Origin: Adiantum capillus-veneris | Taxonomy: Eukaryota; Streptophyta; Polypodiopsida; Polypodiales; Pteridaceae | DNA length: 64,000 nt | Reading direction: 5' to 3' | NCBI GenBank assembly: GCA_014529385.2 | Contig: CM043959.1 | Location: 48,673,928-48,737,927 of the forward strand | Shown here: positions 11,691 to 22,797 of the stretch, piece after piece | How positions within the stretch are numbered: the first letter of the stretch is position 1 | Layout of the letters: each line of letters begins with the position of its first letter | Position numbers and translations under genes: made by a program | The notes under the pieces: model-generated | Seen by the model: only the letters and a program-made list of their open reading frames with translations | The model's database searches: none | Told to the model about the DNA's origin: nothing

Positions 11691-12319
11691 AATTATAAGT
11701 TGGGAAGATTGTAAGGTCTCTACTTTTGAATTTCACACAAGTTCTATTACGCATTTGAATTTTTCAACCATCACTCATTATTTAAGATAGTCGAGTTCAA
11801 ATTATGAACCATAGGCTGAGAAAACCTAGAATTTAAAATTTACGCTACAAAATTCTGACATGTTTAGCTATACAAAACACTAACTAACTTATTACAAGAC
11901 TTATTTACATATTGTACAATTTTCTCTTACTACTATAAAATTATTCTAAGACTATAAATTTTACCTTAAGAATGTAAAGTAATTTATCATTAAAAAAATA
12001 AATAAAATAATTATAAAGTCAAAAGATACACATGGATGACACATGAAGGCACATGGACTCACTTGGACACACGTACGATTGGACAAAGTGGGACACACAG
12101 TCACATGGAAAGGAGAGGTTAGTCTTGACTAATCTGAATGAGGGGGATTGTGTGGCCTTATCTCTTGATGATGAGGACAAATTGATCAAGCTGATGGGTA
12201 CCACAAGGGGACCAAAAACGTGGGTATAAATTTTAGAAATAAATAAATATTTTTTAAATAAAAATAAAAAAAATAATTATTTTTTTGGGGAAAAAAAGCT
12301 GGATGTTTTTCTTTTTTGC

Positions 12320-12327
12320 TATAAATA
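12320..12327 (+). promoter_or_regulatory. TATA box of the element A LTR
   Basis: Reads TATAAATA in the setting GCTATAAATAGAGC, a close match to plant core promoters, followed by about 30 bases of CA/CT-rich text where transcription could start. Confidence 0.65.
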
Positions 12328-12440
12328 GAGCATCCATACTCACACTTTAGACATGGAGATTGCCTCTATAACACTCACGAAGTGCTGCCACTTTTCTTAG
12401 AGAGAAGGCATCCACAGACCACTAAGAGAGCAAAAACTCT

Positions 12441-12874
12441 AGTGGATTAGTAAGGTACGCATTAATTAAGCATTCAATTAGCTTTAGAAATGATGTGTGT
12501 ATTCTCTTGTATTCTTATTTCTCTAATGGATTAGTAAGACTCAATCGGCTTTAGGAAGGGGGTGTGTGTGTGTTATCTCTTACTCTAATCTCTCTAGTGG
12601 ATTAGTAAAGTTTAATTAGCTTTAGAAAAGGATGTGTGTGTGTGTTCTCGTTTACTCAAATTTCCCTAGTGCATTAGTAAGATTCAATTAGTTTTATAAA
12701 GGATGTGTGTATGTTCTCTCGTACTCTAATCTCTCTAGTGGATTAGTAAGATTCAATTAGTTTTAGAAAGGATGCGTGTGTGTTCTCTTTTACTCTAATC
12801 TCTCTAATGAATTAGTAAGTTTCAATTAACTTTATAAAAGATGTGTGTGTGATCTCTCTTACTCTAATCTCTCT
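12441..12874. repeat. tandem array, six units of about 69 bp
   Basis: Each unit starts (a/g)TGGATTAGTAAG, continues with TCAATTAGCTTTA, a TGTGTGTG stretch, and ends TACTCTAATCTCTCTA. Unit starts are at 12,441, 12,525, 12,596, 12,668, 12,737 and 12,806, giving lengths 84, 71, 72, 69, 69 and 69. The first unit carries extra bases and the last is followed by partial text. The array lies 110 bases downstream of the LTR TATA box. Confidence 0.85.
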
Positions 12875-12895
12875 AATTACACCTACTCTCTCTAG

Positions 12896-13400
12896 TTGGT
12901 ACATCTTAACTATTAACTTATGCATAGTTAATTGAAAGTTAATACATAAGAGTACTCATCCCACTCTTATTATGCATAATGAAATTCTCATTCACCAATT
13001 TTATTATCAATTATCAATTTTATTATCAATTAGATTAATTAGTATTTTGAATAATACTAAAAATTGATTTAGTTGATGTATAGGAATTGGATTAGAAATG
13101 TCATGCATAAAAGCAATACATTTTTAAACTTTCAATTTCGTAGTTTACACACTTAATTTTTAATTAATTAAGAGTAGGAAAGATTTTAATTCATAGAAAT
13201 TAGGTGTAGTGCAGTAACACTAAGTGCGAATCCGAATTGGCGAGGGTTCAAATTACAAACTCTCTTTGGAAAATTTTAGTAAGTTAATAAAAAAAACAAG
13301 GTTACTTATATGTAAAAACGACCTTAGATTTCAAGGAAATTACTAGGGAAATTGACCAATTTAAAGTTCTAAGTGTATAACTTAAGTGTAATACAAAAAA
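12896..13400 (+). other. AT-rich leader-like stretch between an LTR and a Gag start
   Basis: About 500 bases with no domain. It is rich in TTAATTA-type text and sits where a 5' leader would lie between the LTR at 11,710 and the ATG at 13,401. Confidence 0.4.
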
Positions 13401-13529
13401 ATGGCTCCAAAACGTGCTCGAACCCAAGGCGCTAATGATCATGAAGTCGGTACAAGTAACAGGGGGAACTCCTGCGGAACATGCTATGTCTCCACCAATT
13501 GGACCAATCAGACCTATGGGAAAGGTTAG
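13401..13529 (+). pseudogene. truncated Gag N-terminus (42 residues)
   Basis: An ATG opens a short basic frame starting MAPKRARTQG, like the MAPK starts of plant gypsy Gag (compare G2 at 47,542). It ends at TAG 13,527-13,529. The bulk of Gag and the protease active site are missing before element B pol begins near 13,863, which implies an internal deletion. Confidence 0.45.
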
Positions 13530-13862
13530 TATTGCAATTTCAAGTTATGCATCATTGCATATGCGAGACCATAGACATATATTAATCACCTTAGGAAAGG
13601 AAACCACGGACCAAAACCAAGGGGCTTAACCCCAAGAAACTCAACATATGTATGACAAGTAGGAAAGAATGGTTGGTTAAGCTATTTTCTATAGGAAAGA
13701 ATGTATGTCCAATACTTTTGGTATGGTTTCCCTCAAGACTCTCTACTTATTAGTGTTAGCATTAGGTGGCAGTTTTGTCGAGGCGTGAGATGACGTCCAG
13801 GGTGGCACAATTAATGTTGCGATGGGAGTACACCCAGGATGGCCTAGCTGGATACTGCAATT
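13530..13862 (+). other. remnant stretch inside element B, no domain recognised
   Basis: It lies between the Gag start and the protease/RT linker of element B. I recognise no motif here. Confidence 0.4.
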
Positions 13863-14269
13863 ATGTTTTGCCATGGGACTTTCAAGTTATTGACATGGAC
13901 CGTGCTTATAGTTTTAGGAGAAGAATGGCGGCATAGTTTAAGAAACACATTGCACACTAGTTATGAACACAACTCCTTATCCTTTATGGACAATGGTAAA
14001 CATGTGATTTTTCTGGGTGAGAAGAATATACCATTTGCACCTCTTATATGTACAGCTAAGCTTTTTAATTTACAAAATGCAAATTTAATAGATAATTTTT
14101 TTTGTGTTATTGCTTGTCTTCATGTCTTATAAATCCTCAAAAGCAAAGTGAAGTGGATTCTAGTTACGGTATGCAAAGTGCAATGAATTACAATAAAAAG
14201 CAAAGTGCTAACAATTCTAAATAGCAAAGTGCTCTCAATTCTATTTATATTGAGCAACGTGCAATTGTT

Positions 14270-15721
14270 GTAAAACAAACATTAAAAGAATTACAAGATT
14301 CTCCATCCCAGCATAACTCTAGTTTACTTTCTCCTTTTGCACAACAAAAGTTGGCTCGCTTACTCATGGAGTATAGTGATGTGTTCTCAAGTGATTCATC
14401 ACCGGGTTTACCCCCTACACGTGATGTGTAGCATGGCATAGATGTCATGCCGGGTACTAAACCGGTGAGTACACCACCTTATCATATGAGTGCTAGTGAG
14501 TAGGTTGAGAGTTAGTTGGCTGACTACCTCGCCCGTGGTTTCAATAGCCCTAGCATTTCACCTTGGGCATTTCCAATTCTATTGGTTAAAAAGAAAGATG
14601 GTTCTATGCAAATGTGCATAGATTATCACGGATTAAACGCCATAACCATCAAGAACAAGTATCCTCTGCCTCGAGTGGATGAGTTGTTTGATCAACTTTG
14701 TGGGGCAAGATACTACACAAAGATAGATCTTCGTTCAAGATACCACCAAGTGCGTATCCTTTTGAAAGATATCTCTAAAAGTGCCTTTAGAACACGGTTC
14801 GGGCATTTTGAATTTTTGATTATGCCTTTTGGTTCAACCAATGCTCCAGCTACATTTATGACACTCATGGATAGTGTCTTACGTCCCTATCTTGAAAAAT
14901 TTGATGTGGTTTTCCTCGATGACATTCTCATTTACAGTAAGACTGAAGATCAACACATAGAACACTTATGATTAGTGTTTGAACAACTAGGAACTCACAC
15001 CCTGTATGCTAACCCAAGCAAGTGGGATTTCTTTAAAACAGAGATACATTACCACGGTCATGTGATCTCTTGTTTTGGCATCAAGATGGACACTGACAAG
15101 ATCGCTGCCATTCTTCAATGGCCACATCCCAACACGGTTGAGGAACTTCAAATCTTCTTAGGCATGGCTGGATTTTATTGACAATATATCCGTGATTATA
15201 CCAAAATTGTCGTTCCTATGATGGATCAACTTAAAGCAAAAGGTAAGACCTTTTCTTGGAAAGAAGCCCAACAACACAATTTTGAACAGCTCAAGGTAGG
15301 TGTAGCCACTGCTCCAATCCTAACAATCGTTGATCCACTTAAGTCGTTTGTGGTAGAGACTGCTGCTAGTGATAAAGCCATTGGTGCTATACTTCTCCAG
15401 GAGGGAAGACCTATAGCCTTTGAAAGTAAAAATTTGGATAGAGCTCAACATAATTATTCTGTCTACGAGAGAGAGCTTTATGCCATAGTTCACATTTTAC
15501 AAAAGTGGCGACACTATTTATATGGTGCCGAGTTTGAAGTAGTTTTTGACCATGAGAGTATAAAATGGTTTATTACTCAAACGGACTTGAAGGGTCGTAA
15601 ATCTATATGGGCGGAGATCATTCAAGATTATGATTGTAAGCTACGATATCACAAGGGGCGATATAATGTAGTAGCGGATGCACTAAGCCGGATGCCTCAG
15701 ATTATTCACTTGCTTTCATGA
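14270..15721 (+). pseudogene. element B reverse transcriptase and RNase H
   Basis: RT is well kept: [59 protein letters not shown] and the catalytic box FLDD (about 14,912-14,923) are in one frame at 14,516-14,971. Stops at 14,969-14,971 and 15,179-15,181 break the connection domain. RNase H is open at 15,218-15,721. Its first Asp (usual ETDAS) is Ala in VVETAASDKAIGAIL, while the YERELYAI and DHESIKW sites remain. RT alone might fold; RNase H should be inactive. Confidence 0.9.
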
Positions 15722-15749
15722 AAATAAAGAGTAAATTTTTGGAGTCTTT

Positions 15750-17256
15750 ATGTGGCAAGTGTGCATTTTTCAATTATATGCTAAAGTGTGTAGTGCAGTT
15801 TTAAGAAGAGATCCCTCATACTCACATGTCTCTTCACGGCCAGATGAACATGTTTTTGCATGCGCAGATAAAAACTCCAACACACGGAGCTCCACCCCTA
15901 CTCATGAAGAGCTTAAGCGATGGAAGAAATTTTCCATTGACGATGACTACTTACTTCACAAGAATAGAGTATGTGTGCCAAAGGACTCAAATACTAGGTA
16001 TCAAATATTATTTGAGTGTCACGATAGTCCAAGTGTTGGTCATCCAAGTATTTGTAAGACGTATGCATTAGTTTGTCGGCAATTTCATTTTCTAGGCTTA
16101 CATGATGTTCAAGAGTACGTACTAAACTGCCAACAATGCCAAGTTAATAAGGCAGAGCACCTCAAGGTAGGTGGCCTTTTACATCCTTTAGAGATTCCAC
16201 AAGGTAAGTGGGAGAGTATATGGATTTTGTAGTAGGACTACCTAATACAAATCGTGGCCATGATGCCATATGGGTAATTGTAGACTGTTTAACAAAGATG
16301 TGTTGATTCATTCCCACTAAGACTACGATTAAGACATCAAAATTAGGATGGCTATTAGCATATATATAGACTCTATGGGCTTCCAGCTAGTATCATTAAT
16401 GATAGAGATTGAAAGTTCGATAATTACTTATGGAGAGTTGTATTGCAAAATTTGAAGACTACACTTAATCTTAGTATGGCTGATCATCCTAAAACAGATG
16501 GTCAAACCAAAAGGATTAATCAAGTGCTAGAGGATATGCTACAAGCGTACGTTAGCAAGAAGCAAACCAATTGGGAAGACTACTTACCTATATTGGAATT
16601 TGCTTATAATAGTTCAAAGCATGTGACTACAAGGTTTAGTCCATTTATGCTTTTATATGGTTTTCAACCTAGATCACCCCACGAAAAAGATACAACAAGC
16701 GAAGGATTTACTCCAAGACCATTTTGATATGCTTTGAGTTGCTCGACAGAATGTTAAGCAAGCTCAAGATTGATATAAGAAGTACGTAGATGAGCATCGC
16801 CATCTTGCTACTTTCCAAGAAGGAGACAAGGTTTTCCTCAAGGTTTCGAAGCATTCAGATAGTCTGAAGACGGAAAAAGTTGCTAAACTTTCACCACCAC
16901 GATAATGTGAACCGTTTATGGCTCTCAAACATATAGGTCAAGTTGCCTATAAATTAGCTCTTCTCGAGCACTCACGAGTTCATCTGTTTTTCATGTTAGC
17001 TGTTTACGAAAACAGCTAGGACAGAATGATAATATCATTGACATAGGTGTGTTAGTTGACCTTAATGAACCGCCAAGCCTGCCTCATGAACCCAAAAAGA
17101 TTTTGGATTCTCATGAGCTTTGCACCAGAAATCATGTCAGACAACGATAGGTGTTGGTAAAATGACTAGATAGACCTGAAGAAGGTTCTACTTGGGAGAA
17201 TGTCTCCACACTTAAGAAACGTTTTCCTACATTCATTTTTGAGGACAAAAACGATT
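15750..17256 (+). pseudogene. element B integrase with chromodomain remnant
   Basis: The zinc domain is intact (HDSPSVGHPS, then CQQC). The frame ends at 16,230-16,232, where the core should begin. DFVVGLPNTNRGHDAIW follows in another frame with several stops, and the second-Asp region is not readable. The third acidic position reads QTKRINQVLED at about 16,500-16,535, Lys instead of Glu, the same change as in element A. The C-terminus has FQEGDKVFLK and a broken HVFHV-type motif near 16,975-17,000, then chromodomain-like text. Confidence 0.85.
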
Positions 17257-17260
17257 CTCC

Positions 17261-17268
17261 AGGGGAGG

Positions 17269-17307
<39 letters not shown>
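17261..17307 (+). repeat. poly-G run at the element B polypurine tract
   Basis: AGGGGAGGGGA is followed by 36 consecutive G (17,272-17,307), four bases before the LTR start. It may be a slipped and expanded polypurine tract; long G runs are also prone to sequencing and assembly error. Confidence 0.85.
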
Positions 17308-17309
<2 letters not shown>

Positions 17310-17311
17310 AA

Positions 17312-17700
17312 TGTAAGGAGACATGTCCTACGGGCAAGGCCACCGACACGGTTGGACAATGTGTATGTTAGGAGGAGGCTATAAGATAGCATGGTTGGGT
17401 GGAGACTAGCACACGGCATTACTCTCATCCTTTCAACAATGCTACAAGAAAGCAACACACAGAATGTTGGTGGCCACAAATTTTTGGAAGACAATAAGTT
17501 CCATGACACTTGATGGGAAGATATGGAGTCCCAATTCCTCTAATTTTTTAAAATTTTTAAATTTTAACTATTATTCTTGATTATCAAGGGGTCATAGGAT
17601 TATTTTGAGTCTTCCACGAGCCAATTAGTCTAGGGACTTCAATTTTGGCAATCCCTAGGTATAAAAGCTCAAAGGTAATCCAAGTTTTATAGATCATTAT
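17312..17700 (+). mobile_element. start of the element B 3' LTR (right end not found)
   Basis: It begins TGTAAGGAGACATG after the purine tract. A TATA box (TATAAAAG, 17,660-17,667) is about 350 bases in. Apart from the first seven bases it does not resemble the LTR at 11,710, so A and B belong to different families. The right boundary cannot be set from this copy. Confidence 0.5.
17660..17667 (+). promoter_or_regulatory. TATA box of the element B LTR
   Basis: Reads TATAAAAG in AGGTATAAAAGCTC, placed as an LTR promoter. Confidence 0.5.
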
Positions 17701-20488
17701 TTGACCTAAGTAATGTGTTTTAATACAGAGCTTCACTCTTAATTTCAAATCATGATTTGTCATCTAGTTCAAAAATTTTCAATTTCATTTGCATATTGGT
17801 TATATCCTCTACTTGATCTTTAAGTCAATTGCTTATATTGTGTGCTATGTGTTGATCATCGAGAGACTCCCCACGACTTAAATATGATGTTGTAGTGATT
17901 ATTTTGAAGCGTTTTTGCATTAATTTTGATGGGAGAAGGGTTAGATCGATAATGCTATGTTGTTAATGGCCTCTTGTGTTTATTTTGAGAACTCTAGAAA
18001 CAATGGGTCTCGATTTTATGCACACTCAAATTGACATTTTTTTAATTCTAATAGGTTGTCTAAGGTTAGTGTAATACTCCTAAGTCCTTGTTTCATTGGA
18101 TTCTAAGTTTGTTTGCTCATTGAATTACCCAATGTACTTAGTAGGTGACATAGTCAAGATTGTTTTCATGTTGGTCGTGAATTGGTACTTGTGAACAGTG
18201 ACTCAATAACCAATGCCGATATGCCATTTTGTCTTGCTTGACACGTTGATGTAGTCTTTGTGCCACTTGGCTCTCTATGTATTGTCATTAATCTTTTAGT
18301 GCAAAGATAGTTATGTTGCATCATTTTTTGTGAGGACCCGCTAACATCTGGATCTTACCTCAAGGAGTCACTTGAATGGAAAATAATAATTTAAAGTTGA
18401 TGAAGGTGAGGGAACAATATGAAATATAAATTTTGCATGCAACATAGAACAATGCTATCTTAAGAGAATGTCAACAAGATATAAATTTGTATATCTTGCT
18501 CTAAGCTAGATAATACATACATGCTCATAGTTTCTTAGGAGCACAATGTTTTCATTCCTTCCTTATCAAATAATGCACAATGTAGAGCATGTTGACTCGA
18601 TACTGAGAGCAACACAATGATTCAACTAGATGACTTCTTGCCTACATTCATAACTAGCACAAGGTAGCGAGTATAAGGTTCACCACTAGTGGTGCTATAG
18701 ATGGACTTCATGCACATGATCTACCAACCAAGAGTGATGTCCCTTATCTTTCTAGCTCACTCATTAGAAATTTCACATTGATCATTGTACATGATCACTT
18801 TATTATTTTGTATGTCCTATTTATATTCAATAGAACATCTTATCATTTTGTGTGATGAAGAAAAAGGAGAAGATAACGTAGAAATGTATTAGGGACACTG
18901 CGGCCCAAAAGTCTTTGCTCTTACATGACCTTGTCATGTCTCTAAAGAGCGAAATGGTTGAAATTATTCAAGCTTATTCATTTGACTTGGAAAAATAAAC
19001 AAAAACATAGTAAAAAATAAAAGAAAACCAAATCAATTGCGTACGTGGAGGTTGAACAGAGTGCACTTACTTGTAGTGGAATGCACATAAGACATTTTTT
19101 TGCATGCATTAGAATCTGTATGGAGACTGCTCAACCTAGCAGCCAACGATGACCAACACAGTCTACCGTGTCTAACAATGGGTGAAGTCAACTTTGGAAG
19201 TTGAACGTGTCCACCACCCCTTGGTAGCTTGTGAACTTCTTTCCTTTAAAGTGCAAGTGTGAAGGTTCCAAGAATTGACCATCAACACTTAATAAGTGAT
19301 TTCATAATCGCGAGCTAGGTCTTACCCCAAAACCGTGCTCATAGACAAAATAGGAAATCCATAGAAGTTGGAATCGTATTCACAACTAGATCTTTGGTGG
19401 ACTTGAAAATCCATAATCTTGGATTTTTTATGGATAGCCATGCGGTCTAAAATGTTTGCTTCATCTATACACCTTGGTAGAGATAAGCCTTTACGAGTTT
19501 AAGAAGTTCAAAAACTCAACGTGATTTTCGCACTAAAAGTATGTAGTGCTAAAGTAACACCCAAAATGTCACTAATGGCAAGACTCTTGCTTGTCCATTA
19601 GGGTGAATGGGTACTCAAATGGATATAATTGTTTGATCTTTATGAAAATCACTGATGGAGATGGCTCCTACCTATTCCAAAATAGATGGCTTGTAGCCCT
19701 TCGAGAACACATCACTCTTAGCCCTTTCTTTTACCCTAATGACAGAGAAATATTTTAGTAAAATCATGCATAATCTCACTATTCCGATAGATAAAAGGAA
19801 AGACAGAGAAATAATGTTGGGCTGAGGAAAAACCCCAATTCTATTGTGTTGTATTTCCCCTGCATATGCTTCTGTGCAAAGAATTTCTATGTAATAGCTT
19901 ATCCTACAAGGATACAACAGTGTGCTTGTACGAAGCTCTCTCATAGAGATGCAACAAAAACACCCACCTACCTTGGAGGTGATCATGACTGTATCAGATT
20001 GACTTGGTCTGGTACTTCGCCCATGAATAAATTTTTTGTGAGTAAACAATTTTAAACATTCAATCTCTGGCTATATCCTTGACACAGTAGTTGGTGTTAT
20101 AGTGGAAGCATAAACAATGAGTGAGGGGGAACGAGCTCCACCTTGTTGGCATGCCATGCATGCTATACAGAAAATGTGAAAGTAGAAGCCCTTGGATGAT
20201 GGACTCAAGAGTTTGAGTCGATAGCAAAAGCGCCTTGCACCATCTGCACTAGAACGGATACATCACAATTCACCATTGTCATACAAAAAATGTGAGCTCA
20301 TATCCCTACTTTGCCAAATTCCCATAACTGTGTGCCAATGCCCTTGATTCAATTCAATGGGCAGTATGTTGGCACAGGTTAGAAGCCTTGATTCTCTTGA
20401 ATTTTGTCAAAGAACTTGGCTTTGTACAACAGGAAATCTTTGCCAACTTAAAGGTTAAAATGTAGAAAAAGAAGAAAACTTGAAATTG
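17701..20488. other. unassigned stretch
   Basis: I see no recognisable coding domain. It probably contains the rest of the element B LTR and older debris. A weak primer-binding-like site (TTGGTGTTATAG) occurs at 20,091 after a CACA, hinting at a decayed plus-strand LTR end, but nothing supports it further. Confidence 0.5.
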
Positions 20489-21110
20489 TCTAATTTGGCT
20501 GCTTTGTTGTGGCTACTTGTCTTGAGTTTTCAAAATAAAAACTTGCTTGAATTTGGCTCGTAGCCATATCTGCTATGTAGGAGAGAGTTGTCATATGCAC
20601 CATATACTCCGTCTTGGCACCATAATGAAATAACCTACAGACACTTGCCAAGCCCCCCCCCCCCTCAGTTTGTATGCTCATAGCATATTCCAAATGTGGG
20701 AAGTCTTGTCTTTGCATGATACATCTTAGTAGTAGGTATCGAGTTGTACAATGTATTGAAAAGTAGAAAAATACATGCAAGGTATGTACCTCGTACCTGA
20801 TACTAGTGTCCTTGACCATATAGATTTGTCTCGATTGACGAAACGTCTGGAAAAGCCCAGGAATTTTCATTTCTCTAGAGAACCTAAGTAAAGCCTAGGA
20901 AACTTCCATAGGAATACATCTGCCCTACCACCCTTTAAGTAGGCCCTTGGCCCTTCATATAGTATTTCCCTGTCCACACCTTGGCAGCTGGCCCTTGGCC
21001 TGTGGCCCTTGGCCTGGGTCCGTGACCCCCCTAGGTTTTCCCGTGGCCTTACATGCATACGTGCTTACAAGATTAAAGAGATCTCTTGCTCTCTATTTAC
21101 GTGGTATCCA
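20489..21110. other. possible decayed LTR related to the one at 6,165-7,569
   Basis: On the minus strand the part 20,930-21,060 shows the pattern GGCCAAGGGCC, GTGTGGACAGGGAAA, then a TATA-like TACTATATGAAGGGCC. The segment 6,190-6,310 shows AAGGGGCC, GTGTGGATAGGGAA, then GGGGGCTATATAAAGG. The order and spacing are similar and the exact bases diverged. A run of 13 C lies at 20,655-20,667. Confidence 0.3.
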
Positions 21111-22731
21111 AGGTTGTTCGTGCCTAAGGAGCTGTGAGTTGCAAGTATAAGCAATTGAAGAAGTTGTTGAGGGTCCTTGTTGCATTGGCAATTATTTCCA
21201 AGTTTGGGAATTTCTAGTCGGAGATTGTGCAGTTTGGGATGTTGTGGATTCCAAATGATGGTAGCTTTATATCCATGTTCTCATTACATGTGCATTTTGG
21301 TCTCTATTTTGGAGTTAGAGTGTGTTCGTACCCAAGAATGCTAAGGAAGGGACCCTTGGCAATACAAAACTACACACAATAAAGAATGTTTTCCTATGTC
21401 CCTTCTCCTCTACGGCATGGTTTTAGCTTGTTTGGAAATGCAAGATGTATGTAAACTCTTTGAGTTATTTTTTGTCCCCTCACCTTCATCTTTCATTGAA
21501 TGTTAGAGATGATATAATTGCACACACTATTCATGCATGAAACCAAGGACATCCTAAAATCTTCAAAAGTAGTGCAATATATGTGAACAAAAGTAAGGCA
21601 TTCAGATGTGATGTGCTGGCCATTTGACAATCAATTCTTTATAATTGTGTTGATACAAGGTATATGCAATAGGCAAGCATGGGTAATTGTACCTTATGCA
21701 TGTTAAGGCTCTAGAACGGAAAAATTCATAAGGTGCCAATCACATATACTATTTGCAAACATGGAAACTTGTCCAACAAGAAATTTTGTTACCTTTGAAA
21801 TGCTATAGCCATGGGTAAGGTCCACTTGAATTTTAGTTTCCTACATTGAGCAAGCATCAACCCATACATGGTCTTAAGACTTTGTGGAGATTGTGAGCGA
21901 CAAACATAACCTCTTGGCATGGGTTCTTTCACTTGTAGGAACTTGATGATGATGAAGTAAAGTTATCTCTCTCATACTAGCCCTTTGAATCCTCTTTTAC
22001 ACCCAATTGGCCACCTTTTCATAATACATTTGCAAGTTGAAAAAAAGAGTAATGTATTTTTCTTTTGGGTAAACCTCCAGTGAGAATACATAAGCAGGAG
22101 AAACAAAGTACATCATGTTATTGTTTGAAAAAGATAGAGTGAGCATCAAGCGTCTGAGTTCTCACACAAACATATTTGACATTTCCAAATAGGAGTCACC
22201 AATATATTTTTGCTCCGTTTAAATCTCTTTTTGATTTAAGGTTGCTTTGTGTGTGTGTAATTAGAAAACTTTGGGCACAATTTTGGACCTCTAAGAAATT
22301 CCACCTCAGCTTAGAGAGAGATAATCAAAAGTGACATTTTTTCATTTTTTATTGAAAGAAAGAACGGGGCTTAAAGTTTATATCATGGCATAATTCATTG
22401 GATACAAAAGTGCAAATTCTCAGAACTCAACACCACGTATCTCAAAAGATTGCTTTGTAAGGACTAGTAGGTAATGAGGAGATGAGAAAAAAATGCAGCA
22501 AGAAAGCTATGAAAGTTTTTCTTCCTTGTATGTTACACTTTTGGTGCTGCGTTTAAGATTAGAAGGCGCAGAACAAAGCTATTGCTACGTGGAGCACCAT
22601 AAAAAATAAGCATGTAGCATTGTCCATGGCTACCAAAGAATCATAGAATTTGGTTAGCAATGATTCTTTCTTGCTCTTTGTCTTTGTGTGTTTGTATCCT
22701 TGTAACTTTCTATCTCTCCATATTTGTCTAT

Positions 22732-22734
<3 letters not shown>
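21111..22734. other. unassigned stretch
   Basis: I see no supported gene or element here, only mixed AT-rich text. Confidence 0.5.

Positions 22735-22793
<59 letters not shown>
22735..22793. repeat. CT microsatellite (about 59 bp)
   Basis: A pure TC dinucleotide run followed by imperfect CT-rich text to about 22,825. Confidence 0.95.

Positions 22794-22797
<4 letters not shown>

Larger units (their letters stand above)
8250..12895 (+). mobile_element. Ty3/gypsy chromovirus A: protease to chromodomain plus 3' LTR
   Basis: The element starts abruptly in the gag-protease region, carries protease, RT, RNase H, integrase and a chromodomain remnant, then an LTR from 11,710. The 5' LTR and most of gag are absent and the junction at about 8,250-8,290 is with an oppositely oriented chromovirus. 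There are stops and frameshifts throughout, so it is inactive. Confidence 0.85.
11710..12895 (+). mobile_element. LTR of element A (left end clear, right end approximate)
   Basis: It begins TGTAAGGTC directly after a purine run (TTGGGAAGAT, 11,700-11,709) downstream of the chromodomain remnant. It contains a TATA box at 12,320 and a tandem array at 12,441-12,874 in the transcribed part. The right end is uncertain. A weak primer-binding-like TTGGTACATC starts at about 12,897. There is no second copy in the window to fix the length. Confidence 0.6.
13863..17263 (+). mobile_element. Ty3/gypsy chromovirus B, pol region
   Basis: It begins in the protease-RT linker: VLGEEWRHSL, then SLSFMDNGKHVIFLGE, which fits the usual LGxxWL...MSFxxNGK pattern. 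RT, RNase H, integrase and a chromodomain remnant (LDRPEEGSTWENVSTLKKRF at 17,155-17,225) follow. A polypurine tract now dominated by 36 G and an LTR start at 17,312 come next. It has many stops and is inactive. Confidence 0.85.

Noticed and set aside
13205-13256. tRNA-like A and B boxes (TAGTGCAGT, GGTTCAAAT)
   Set aside because: No cloverleaf can be drawn, the B box lacks the usual TCC end, and it lies in AT-rich leader text.
17132-17509. Minus-strand frame with a proline run
   Set aside because: The prolines are only the reverse reading of the poly-G run; the same bases encode the element B chromodomain remnant on the plus strand.
20867-21150. Overlapping frames on both strands in the GC-rich block
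   Set aside because: Composition effect in an LTR-like block; no domain.
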